Position numbers and translations under genes: made by a program
Notes under the pieces: generated by a model
Seen by the model: only the letters and a program-made list of their open reading frames with translations
The model's database searches: none
What the model was told of the DNA's origin: nothing
NCBI RefSeq assembly: GCF_004310295.1
Contig: NZ_SISB01000045.1
Span: 1-58,322, forward strand
Source: Pseudomonas sp. BGI-2
GTDB lineage: Bacteria > Pseudomonadota > Gammaproteobacteria > Pseudomonadales > Pseudomonadaceae
Length of the DNA: 58,322 nt
Direction: 5' to 3'
Part shown: in pieces, positions 43,088-52,300 of the stretch
How positions within the stretch are numbered: position 1 is the first letter of the stretch
Layout of the letters: every line of letters starts with the position of its first letter

Positions 43088-43273
43088 CACTCTCAATTTG
43101 TATCGCCTACAGCCTGTTTAAACAGAAAAATCAGACATGTTTAAATGAAGCTTGCTGTTACTGCATCAAGGCTACAACGCCTTGCGCCACCCCCTACACG
43201 TAAGACAGAATCCGCCGGCTTGTGCGTCTGGGGCACGGGTTTTATCGTTGCTGGGTCACTGAAAAACAGTGAT

Positions 43274-43441
43274 CGGGTTTGGTAGCCCGGTATTCCAGAC
43301 GCATAGCGCCACCTTTTGCAGAGGTTGTTTTAATCTCTGTTTTTATGGTGGCCATGCGCAGGGCTCCCTCGGGGGCGCCGGGTTCCTGGACCGGTCTACC
43401 AACCCGCGTATGGCCGCCACCCCTCGTTTGGTAGCGAAGGG
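43274..43441 (+). promoter_or_regulatory. Structured leader RNA, copy 1 (upstream of DUF6124 gene)
   Basis: Hairpin I: CGGG-TTTGGTAG-CCCG (43274-43289). Helix GGCCAT/ATGGCC (43350-43355 with 43410-43415) encloses a GCTCC-CTCG-GGGGC hairpin (43363-43376), a CCGG/CCGG pair (43378-43381 with 43391-43394) and CTACCAA (43396-43402). Hairpin III: CACCCCTCG-TTTGGTAG-CGAAGGGTG (about 43418-43443), loop 43427-43434. CTACCAA is complementary to both loops. ATG follows hairpin III by about 37 bases, as in copy 2. Every helix differs in sequence between copies but pairs in both. Candidate cis-regulatory RNA; may match an Rfam motif I cannot check. Confidence 0.75.
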
Positions 43442-43478
43442 TGATGGCTCCTCATTAGTTCTTCCAGGAGTTTCATCT

Positions 43479-43841
43479 ATGTTCAAGCCAACGCCGAATC
43501 CACCGGATACCGATCCGGCATCCCCCTACGAATCCCTCGATTCCAAAAAACTCCACGACGCCGCCGAACGCGCCCTCGACCACTACCTCAACCCGGGCGC
43601 TCACATCATGGCCAGCACCCACGAACCCGAACCCATGTTCCTCGCCAACCCCAAGTACGACACCGAATCCCTGCTGACCAACGCCAGCGAATCACTGGGT
43701 TCGGCCACCACCATGCTCAACAATTTTGCGGCATTGCTGGACAACTCACACCGCAAGACCCTGCTGGGGATTACCCAAGTGGTGATGCTGGGAGAACTGG
43801 CGGTGAATCAGGCGTTGGATAACGTCGAGCCGAAAGCGTAA
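43479..43841 (+). CDS. DUF6124-like protein
   Basis: The 120-residue protein (MFKPTPNPPDTDPASPYES at its start) has the layout of this Pseudomonas-specific family: Pro-rich N-terminus, KKLHDAAERALDHYLNP helix, and a C-terminal amphipathic helical part (TMLNNFAALLDNSHRKTLLG then VVMLGELAVNQALD). No signal or membrane helix. Function is unknown; short proteins of this type occur in several copies per genome. CAGGAG lies eight bases before ATG 43479. A structured leader precedes the gene and a REPIN follows it. Confidence 0.8.
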   Translation: MFKPTPNPPDTDPASPYESLDSKKLHDAAERALDHYLNPGAHIMASTHEPEPMFLANPKYDTESLLTNASESLGSATTMLNNFAALLDNSHRKTLLGITQVVMLGELAVNQALDNVEPKA

Positions 43842-43852
43842 ATCACCAACCC

Positions 43853-43985
43853 TGTGGCGAGGGGGCTATGTGGCGAGGGGGCTTGCCCCCGTTGGAGTGC
43901 GGAGCACTCCCAAAAATCTTCATTAGGTGCCGAGATTTTGGGGCTGCTACGCAACCCAACGGGGGCAAGCCCCCTCGCCACATAG
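43853..43985. repeat. REPIN with partial third REP
   Basis: Left arm 43866-43895 and right arm 43956-43985 are perfect inverted copies of 30 bases; each contains the palindrome GGGGGCTTGCCCCC typical of P. fluorescens REPs. A partial copy of the arm (TGTGGCGAGGGGG, 43853-43865) is directly repeated at the left. A small GGAGTGC/GCACTCC hairpin lies inside. Confidence 0.85.
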
Positions 43986-44137
43986 CGCTGCTCGACAGCT
44001 GCTACACGATCAACGTTCTGATCCGTATTTTCCTTCGCCATCTGCATCTGTAATGCACCCAGTCAGCGGCTCACAATGACAGCACGGTCCGCAATCGCAC
44101 AGTCACTGCACCGTAAACTCATTATGTAGGAGGCCCT

Positions 44138-44221
44138 ATGGGCAAGATGGCAATTTTCCTGGGTGGATTTCTGGTGTTAACCATTTTGATTGGTGCCCTG
44201 GCCACGATCTCTCCCGTTTAG
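44138..44221 (+). CDS. 27-residue single-helix membrane peptide
   Basis: ATG 44138 with TAGGAGG at ideal spacing opens 27 codons ending at TAG 44219-44221. The product is MGKMAIFLGGFLVLTILIGA followed by LATISPV, one hydrophobic helix with a Lys near the N-terminus. The strong binding site, own terminator (44248-44273) and codon use make it a credible gene, too short for normal annotation. Similar-sized membrane peptides regulate transporters or kinases elsewhere; no function is inferred here. Confidence 0.65.
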   Translation: MGKMAIFLGGFLVLTILIGALATISPV

Positions 44222-44247
44222 TCCCTTCCTCCCGTCAGCAAAAAGCA

Positions 44248-44273
44248 CAACGCCTCCATATCGGGAGGCGTTG
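44248..44273 (+). terminator. Rho-independent terminator
   Basis: Stem CAACGCCTCC/GGAGGCGTTG, 10 perfect bp with a 6-base loop, followed by a weak T-rich tail. It closes the 27-residue peptide gene; read on the minus strand it could also serve the AbrB-family gene. Confidence 0.75.
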
Positions 44274-44324
44274 CGAGTTTGCGCGCAAGAAACTCGTTCA
44301 GTGCCGATCTACCGTTCTAAGCAA

Positions 44325-45341
44325 TCACTCTGCCCGCCAGCGCCGCGCCTGGACGATCAGCGCCGGTGCAAAGTGCAGCACGACCATCCGCACCAGGTGA
44401 TGCGTCAGGATGAACACCACGTTCAGCCCGCCACTGAACGCGACGATGGCGATGGTTTCGATAGCGCCCGGCATGTACGCCAGCCACAACGACAAGGGAT
44501 CGCTGCCCAGCGCCCGCCCGGCCACGCCGGCAAACGCCGCTGCGATCACCAGCATCAGGCCGACGGCGATCAGCCCGGCGCGGCCATGGCGGGCAAGTTC
44601 GGCAAAGGTGATGTCCTTGAATTTCGAGCCAATCAGCACGCCGATGACAACGGAGGCGGAATCGACACTCCACTGCGGCAGGTGGAACGCCTGGAGGTAG
44701 CCCAGCTTTATATAGGCGCCGGTGAGGACGATCGCGGTGAGCATGAACGGTGCCGGCACGCCGACGCTCAACAGCAAGCGGCCGAGCAGCAGGCACATGG
44801 CGATCAGCGACAGCAAGGTCAGCGCCGTGCTCAAGTCCAGCGGGCTGCTCTGCACAAGCGCCACGTCGACATGCCCGGGAATGCAAAAACTGACCAGCAA
44901 GGTGATCGACAACAGTCGGACCAGGTGCACGACGATCACTTTGCCGGACGCGCGTTCGGACTCGATCAAGTCGAAGACGGCGGCGAGTGCGCCGGGATAC
45001 ACGGATAACAGGGAGTCTTTGAGGTTCCATCCCGAGACTCTGAACAACCAGAAACCGGCCACGCTGCTCTGGACCGTCAGGCACAGCAGCATGAAACCGA
45101 GGCTGGGCAACATGGCCGCCACTGTGTGGTTGTTCCAGGAGGTGAACATCAGACCGGTCGCAATCCCCAACACGATTTGCACGTAGCCAAGACCGAAGGG
45201 CAGAGTGGGGGAAAATCGCAGGTTGCTGGCGATCAACGCGCTCGCGAGTATCGAGCCCAGCAACAGACCGTGGGGGATTCCGGCGTACTGCAGCGCGGCG
45301 CCAACGCCGGTGGCGATCAGCAAACACAATAGGGTTTTCAT
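44325..45341 (-). CDS. AbrB-family (PF05145) membrane protein
   Basis: The 338-residue protein is highly hydrophobic with about ten helices in two repeats: MKTLLCLLIATGVGAALQYA and PHGLLLGSILASALIASNL at the start, and GVLIGSKFKDITFAELARHG in the second half. The family is often labelled AbrB or ammonia monooxygenase, both misleading; function is unknown, transport of small molecules is likely. ATG at 45339-45341 with AAGGA upstream is preferred to an ATG 16 codons earlier. Next gene upstream on this strand is a Crp/Fnr regulator, 240 bases away. Confidence 0.8.
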   Translation of the reverse strand: MKTLLCLLIATGVGAALQYAGIPHGLLLGSILASALIASNLRFSPTLPFGLGYVQIVLGIATGLMFTSWNNHTVAAMLPSLGFMLLCLTVQSSVAGFWLFRVSGWNLKDSLLSVYPGALAAVFDLIESERASGKVIVVHLVRLLSITLLVSFCIPGHVDVALVQSSPLDLSTALTLLSLIAMCLLLGRLLLSVGVPAPFMLTAIVLTGAYIKLGYLQAFHLPQWSVDSASVVIGVLIGSKFKDITFAELARHGRAGLIAVGLMLVIAAAFAGVAGRALGSDPLSLWLAYMPGAIETIAIVAFSGGLNVVFILTHHLVRMVVLHFAPALIVQARRWRAE

Positions 45342-45580
45342 GAGTCTTCCTTGATGCGTGAAGTAAGCCAGCGCTTCCATTTGGGCCACGCACGTTTTCC
45401 CACTTAACGGCGTGAGGCGTCAAGTACGCGCGTCTCAGCGCTTTAAAACGCGATCTCTATCGTGTTGGGTCGAGACTCAAATGAATCGGGGCAGGAGAAC
45501 CAATGTAGCGGGACCAATATCCGCTCGCTGACAGGTTTAAGGGACAGCCGGTATTGCCGCCGGCAATCAATTCGAACGCA

Positions 45581-46306
45581 TCACTCCTCCTGACGACGGG
45601 TGTAACGCAACAGCCGATCGGTTTCGGTCTTGACCACCAGGTAGCATTCGCAGCTGAGCTGTTCAAGGCGCGTTCTGTCCAGGACCGTGATCTGGCCCCG
45701 GCTGTACTCGATGACGCCTTGACGTTGCAGTTTGCCGGCCGCTTCAGTGACGCCTTCGCGGCGCACGCCCAGCATGTTGGCGATCAACTCCTGGGTCATG
45801 TTCAGGCGATTGCCATGCAGGCGATCCAGCGACAACAACAGCCATCGACACAATTGCTGATCGATTGAGTGGTGGCGATTACAAAGGGCGGTCTGTGACA
45901 TCTGGGTGATCAGCGCCTGGGTGTAACGCAGCATCAGCATGAGCAGATCACCATGACGGTTGAACTCTTTCTTGAGCTTTTGCCCAGGCAGGCAAAATGC
46001 AGTACCTGCACTCTGCACCACCGCCCGACTGGAGGTGCTTTCCCCGCCCATGAACAGCGCAATGCCGATCAAACCCTCGTTTCCGACCACGGCGATTTCG
46101 GCTGACGAGCCGTTTTCCGTGACATGAAGCAGGGACACGATGGCGTCGGTCGGAAAGTAGACGTGCCGCAAGGTGTCGCCCGGTTCATACAGCACATCGC
46201 CCAGCGTCAGGCTGACTTGCTCCAGATGCGGAACAAGGCGCTGGAGGTCTACGGCCGGTAGCGCAGCAAGCAGATGATTGTCGCTTGGTTCGTGGGAGGC
46301 ATGCAT
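45581..46306 (-). CDS. Crp/Fnr-family regulator
   Basis: A 241-residue protein: cyclic-nucleotide-binding-like beta-roll (residues about 20-125: LTLGDVLYEPGDTLRHVYFP, EIAVVGNEGLIGIALFMGGE) and a helix-turn-helix at 165-215 (NMTQELIANMLGVRREGVTE, AGKLQRQGVIEYSRGQI). It lacks the Cys cluster of Fnr. The MxxGE and RxVVQSAG segments match the Pseudomonas Crp/Fnr proteins with no known ligand. The large glucan synthase gene lies beyond its start, on the same strand, 76 bases upstream. Confidence 0.85.
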   Translation of the reverse strand: MHASHEPSDNHLLAALPAVDLQRLVPHLEQVSLTLGDVLYEPGDTLRHVYFPTDAIVSLLHVTENGSSAEIAVVGNEGLIGIALFMGGESTSSRAVVQSAGTAFCLPGQKLKKEFNRHGDLLMLMLRYTQALITQMSQTALCNRHHSIDQQLCRWLLLSLDRLHGNRLNMTQELIANMLGVRREGVTEAAGKLQRQGVIEYSRGQITVLDRTRLEQLSCECYLVVKTETDRLLRYTRRQEE

Positions 46307-46382
46307 GGCAGAGCATCCGTGTCGGAGCAGGGGTGTGCCGGCTCAGGTTACTCCCATGCACGCCAAGGTTGGTGATCAATGT

Positions 46383-49300
46383 CTACTCATCGGCGGCACG
46401 CTCGTATTCCAGCGCCTGAGGCCTGGGTGATCGGGCGCGGCAATCCACCCGAACCCAACGCTCCAGGCCGTCGTCATCCAGTGTCAGCGTAGCGTCACGC
46501 AATGGCTGGCCGTCGAGGGTCATGGAGGTGAAGGTCGAACTGCCCTGACGCACATCAAAATGGTAGAGGGTTTTGCCGAAGCGGTAGTGCAAGGTAAAGC
46601 CCGGCCAATCGACGGGTATCAGCGGTTCGATTCTAAGCGTGCGGCCGCTGCGTTGTACGCCCAGCAATGACTCGACTATCAGCCGGTACATCCAGCCGGC
46701 AGAACCGGTGTACCAGGTCCAGCCACCACGCCCGGCATGGGGAGCGGCGCCGTAGACATCCGCGGCCATGACATAGGGCTCAACCTTATAGGTGTCGATT
46801 TGAGCATTGTTGGCAGGGTCGGCGGGGTTGATCAGGTTCAACAGTTCCCACGCTTTGCCGGCTTCACCCAACTGCGCAAACGCCATGCCCGCCCAAACGG
46901 CAGCATGGGTGTACTGACCTCCGTTCTCGCGCACGCCAGGCACGTAGCCCTTGATATAGCCCGGGTCCAGGGCGCCCTTGTCAAACGGAGGATCAAGCAG
47001 CAACACGGCGCGGATGTCACGTTTGATCAGATGCTCATCCAAAGACTGCATGGCCTGGATCTGGCGCACCGCAGAGCCGGCCCCTGACAGCACTGACCAG
47101 CTTTGAGCAATGGAATCGATACGACATTCTTCATTGCTCGCCGAGCCGAGCAGTTGCCCGTCATCGAACCAGGCACGGCGATACCAGGCGCCGTCCCAGG
47201 CGCTTTGTTCGAGGTTGCGTTGCAGTGTCACCGCGCCGTCGCTGCAACGCTTGGCAAATTCGTGATCACCGTGCAGGCGGGCGGTCACCGCGAATTGCTC
47301 CAACACCTGGTAGCTGAAGAAACCCAGCCAGACACTTTCACCTGCACCCAGATGGCCGACGCGATTCATGCCGTCGTTCCAGTCACCGGAGCCCATCAGC
47401 GGCAGTCCGTGATCGCCGCGACGCAGGCTATGTTCGATGGCACGCACGCAGTGTCGATACAGGGACTCTCGCAGGTGCGACACCCCGGGGAGGTCATAGT
47501 AGGACTCTTCGCCGGCCCCGAGTTGACGTCCTTCCAGGTACCCGGCGGTCTCTTCCAGTACACCCACGTCTGCGGTCATTTCAACATAGCGGTTGGTGGC
47601 GGCCACCAGCCATAAAAAGTCATCGGAGCAGGCAGTGCGAACCCCTCGATTCATCGGCGGGTGCCACCAGTGTTGCACGTCGCCTTCCACATATTGATGG
47701 CCGGCGCACAGCAACAGATGCGCCCGCATGGCTGCCGGATCGGCATGGATCATCGCCATGCTGTCCTGCAACTGATCGCGAAAACCGATGGCGCCCCCTG
47801 ACTGGTAGTAGCCGCTTCGGGCCTGGAAACGGCAGGCGATGACCTGATACATCAACCAACCGTTGATCATGACATCAACCGCAGGCGCGCACGTTTCTAT
47901 ACGAATAGCCCCGAGCAATGAGCGCCAGTGTTCCCGTACTTTCTGCAGCTCCGCTGCGGCCGCCAGTCTGCCCCGATAGCGTTGCACCAGCTGGGTAGCG
48001 GAGTTGCTGGAAGAGGCAGCCCCCAGGCGCAAGATGACTTCCTTGCTGTCGCCATCGTTGAGGTCAACCGACACTTGCAGGGCGGCACAAGGGTCCACAC
48101 CGCCCCCCATGCGCCCGGACAACCCGGCGTGCTGCATCGCCGCCGGTGAGGCGAGGGTGCCACTGCGGCCAATGAATTCGGTACGGTCACCGCTGACACC
48201 GTGATCGACGGTGTCGGTGTCAAAGAACGCCACCCGCTCGGAGAACTCCACCGAGTAAGCGTTGCGGGCGAAGAAGGCTCCGCTGGCGGGATCCGATTGG
48301 GTGACCACATGCATCGCCGACTTGCTGCGCAGATCGCCCAGTACCCATTCCACATACCCAGTGACTGACAATGATCGGCTGCGTCCCGAGCGGTTGCTCA
48401 GCAACAGCCGCGAGAACTTGATCGGCGCATCCAGCGCCACATAGATCCACAGCTCGCTGTAAATGCCATCTTCTTCATGTTCGAACACGCTGTAACCGAA
48501 ACCGTGACGGGTCCGGTACGGGCCTTGTCCGGGGCAGGGTTGAGGCGCTGCAGACCAGAAGTGCCCGGTCTCTTCATCACGCAGGTAAATGGCTTCGCCG
48601 CTGCGATCGGTGACCGGGTCGTTGTGCCAGGGAGTCAGGCGAAATTCGTGGGCGTTTTCGGCCCAGGTATAGGCACTGCCGGCTTCCGAGACCACCGTGC
48701 CCAGGTGTGCATTGGCAATCACGTTAACCCAGGGCGCGGGTGTCGGATGGGTCGCCAGCCCGTCGATGATGTACTCACTGCCATCGTCGCTGAAGCCGCC
48801 GTATGCGTTGCTCAGCAGCAGCGAGGGAGGGCTAGGTGGTACCGATGCCGACCGAGCCTGATAATTGCGGGTCGCAACAAACGACGCGTGCACCGGCAAT
48901 ACTTTGCGGCGGTGAATCTGTTCGGCAAGGCTGCCCAGATCTTCGCTCAGCACCAGCCTGGCAACCGAGAGGAACAGCACGCGATCTTCATTCGACATCT
49001 GCTGCGCGGGGCGCACAAAGATCCCGCCCGGGCGATCCAGCAGAGTGGCTTCACTGCCTGAGGTGATAAGGCCCATGATCGCGTCTTGCAGTTGCTGGCG
49101 ATAACCCGCCTGATCTTCGTTCCAGATCAGCAAATCGACCACCAGGCCTTTTTGTCGCCAGTAGGCGTGGGCCTGAATCAGCTGCTGCACCAAGGCGATG
49201 TTGTCCAGGCTTTGGACCTGCAGCAAAACAATGGGCAGGTCGCCGGAAATGGCCTGACCCCAGAGTCCCGGCTGATTGCGGCGATTGGTAATCAGCACCG

Positions 49301-52300
49301 CATTGTCGGTGCGCATCGAGGCGTTCGCATACAGCAACGACGAGGCCATCTGCTCGAACAGACGGGCGTCGGACAACGAGGCATTGAGCTGACGCAGAAG
49401 CACCTGGCTATGGGTCCAGGACAGGTCGAACACCCGGTCAGCGAGGTGGCGGTCGCGGTATTTGTTGATGAGATAGAGGCAGCCGTCACGGTTGTCGGCT
49501 ACGCCGGTGACCAAGTCGATAGTGGCCTGCTGGCCGGGTTGCAGGGTAATCCTGCAGCGAATCGCGACCACCGGATCGAGCACAGGGCCTGCACTTCCTG
49601 ATAAGCGCTGACAATTGGCATCAAGGGCGGCAGGTGACACAAGGCTGCGTCCTCGGCCGATGAACCGGGCGCGATCGGTTTCGTACGAGATCGCATCAAT
49701 GTCCACCCCGTGTGCCGCCAGCAAATGGCACATCCACGGCGTTGGTTCATCGCTGGCGCGGGGGCGGCGGCTGCACACAATGGCCTGAAGCGCAGGCAGT
49801 AATTCGGTCTGCACAAACAGCTTGCTGAATGCCGGGTGCATCGCGTCGCTGGCTGGGGATGTCAGCACGACTTCGGCGTAGGTGGTGATCTCCAGTGTTT
49901 TGGCCGATGAGGCTAGGTTTGTGACATGCAGGCGGCGCAGTTCGATGTCGTCTTCAGGTGAGACAACAATCTCCAGATGCGTGTCGAAATCCAGGTTGCG
50001 CGCACGGAACTCTGCACGGGAATCGCAGAAGATTGCCTCATGGCTCTCAGGTTTATGCAACGTCGGTTGATGCGCCGCCGACCAGACCGTGTTGGTCTGG
50101 ACATCGCGCAGGTAGCAGAACATCCCCCAATTGTCTTGTGAGGTGTCCTCCTGCCAACGGGTGACGGCCATTTCATTGTGCCGGCTATATCCACCGCCGC
50201 CGCTGGTCAGCATGACGTGGTAGCGACCGTTGGAGAGTAATTGCACGGCCGGACGTTTGCGTCCTGGATCAGTGAACACCCGAAGCCCGGTGTCCTTGCT
50301 TTGGCCAACATCGCCGAGTACGGGCGACTGTGTGGTTTGCAGGTACGGCGCGGCGGCTTTTGGTACGCGCTCCTGTAGCAGCAGCAGGGCTGATCGCAAC
50401 GCCGGGTCGGCCTCGAATCGCCGTTGCATGGGTTGATCGAGCAGTCGGCTGGTCAAGGCCAGCAAGCTCATGCCCTGGTGGTGAGCCATGAACGACCGAA
50501 CTACGGTGAAGTGTTGGCCGCGCGGTAAGCGGGCCTCGGTGTAATCTACTGCTTCATACAGACCGAAACGTCCAGAGGAGCCCTGGGCAAGGCGTTGCAG
50601 GTTTTTGCAGGCCGCATCGGCATCGACCATCAACGCCAGGGCGCTGGCGTAGGGCGCTATCACGACGTCATTGCTCAACCCGCGCTGGAGCCCCAGGGCC
50701 TGAACGCCGAAGGCGCGGTATTGATAATTGAAGTGCGCGTCGACGGTGGAGTAACCCGATTCCGAAACGCCCCAGGGAATGCCCAGTCTGTTGCCATGTT
50801 CGATCTGTACCGACACGGCGGCGCGGCAAGTCTGGTCCAGCAGGCTGCCCTCAAAGTTGCGCATCACCAGCATTGGCATCAGGTATTCGAACATCGAGCC
50901 CGACCAGGACAGCAACGTTGGTACGCCAGCGTTTTCACTCAGCAGCCTTCCCAAGGTGAACCAGGCACGTTGGGGGATTTGTCCTTGAGCGATGGCCACG
51001 TAATTGGTCAGCCGCACCTCGGACGCCAGCAGGTCGTAGTAACCGGTGTCGAGCCTGCGCTCCTCGGCGTTGTAACCGATGACAAACAGGTCACGCTGGT
51101 TGTCGTAAAGCAACGAGAAATCCATCTGCGCCAACGACGTCGCTAATAGCGCCAGACGCTCCAGGGTCTCCAGACGCTTCCCGGCGTCACTGCGCACCCG
51201 CTCGATTTGAGGATGATGGTCGACGGTCCAGTCGGCGGGGTTCAGACCTGCCAACTGGCGCAAGGTGCATGGCGACTCAGCCGTGACCAGGCGGGCAGGG
51301 AGTTGATAGCGCTGCAGTTCTTCTGTCCAGTCGATGCATTGACGGGCAAACGCTTCTCGCCAGTAGAGGCTTTCCTTGTCGGTGTCCGCTAGCTTGCTTG
51401 TGATCGTGATGTGAGCCGTTTGTAGCAGGTCTGCCAGCGCCTCGGTGGTCGCCGCTTGCGAGGCATGTTCAAGGCCTTCACTCAATTGGTTCAGGGCGTT
51501 TTCATCCGCGCCCGCGGCGCGCTGGGAGTCTGCAAGGATATCCAGGGTATCGCGCAGGCCCTTGATCACGGTAGGGCCGAACATTGGGGCGTCCGCAAGT
51601 TGCGCAATGCCGGTGCTCAAGGTCAGCAGCAGTCCCGCCAAGTTCCCGCTGTCGACGGTGGAGACGTAATGCGGACGCAACGGCTCGAGGGTCTGCGTGT
51701 CGTACCAGTTATAGAAGTGCTGCCGATAACGCTCCAGTCCGTCCATGCTGTCCAACGACGCCGCAAGCCGGGACAGCAGCCGTTCGGTACTCAAGTAGCC
51801 GAAATCGTGAGCGGCCAGGTGGGCGAGCAGGGACATGCCCATATTGGTCGGCGAGGTGCGGTGGGCAATGGCAGGCCTGGGTTCTTCCTGCACGTTGTCC
51901 GGCGGCAGCCAGTGATTCTGAGGCCCGACGTATTGATCGAAGAATGCCCAGGTCTTGCGCGCCAGCACTCGCAGGAAGCGCAAATCCGCCGTCGACGGTG
52001 CGAACTCCGACTGCCTGGGTGCCGAACTGAGCCACCAAGCGATCCAGGGGCCCGCTAGCCACGACAACAGCAGCGGACTGGCGATGGCCAGCGTCTGCGG
52101 ATCCTTCGCCAGCAGGGCCAGTGAGATCAGGGCCGACACCGGCGCGATCCCCATCTGGCGATAGAGGCCAAGCAGCTGATTATCGGTGGTGCGCTCCACC
52201 TCGCGCGAGGGCTGCCATTGCAAAAGCCGGCGCCTGCTGAAGCCGATTCGCCAGAGCGAGCGCAGGATTGCATCGGCGCTGTAGAACATCTCGAAAGGCA

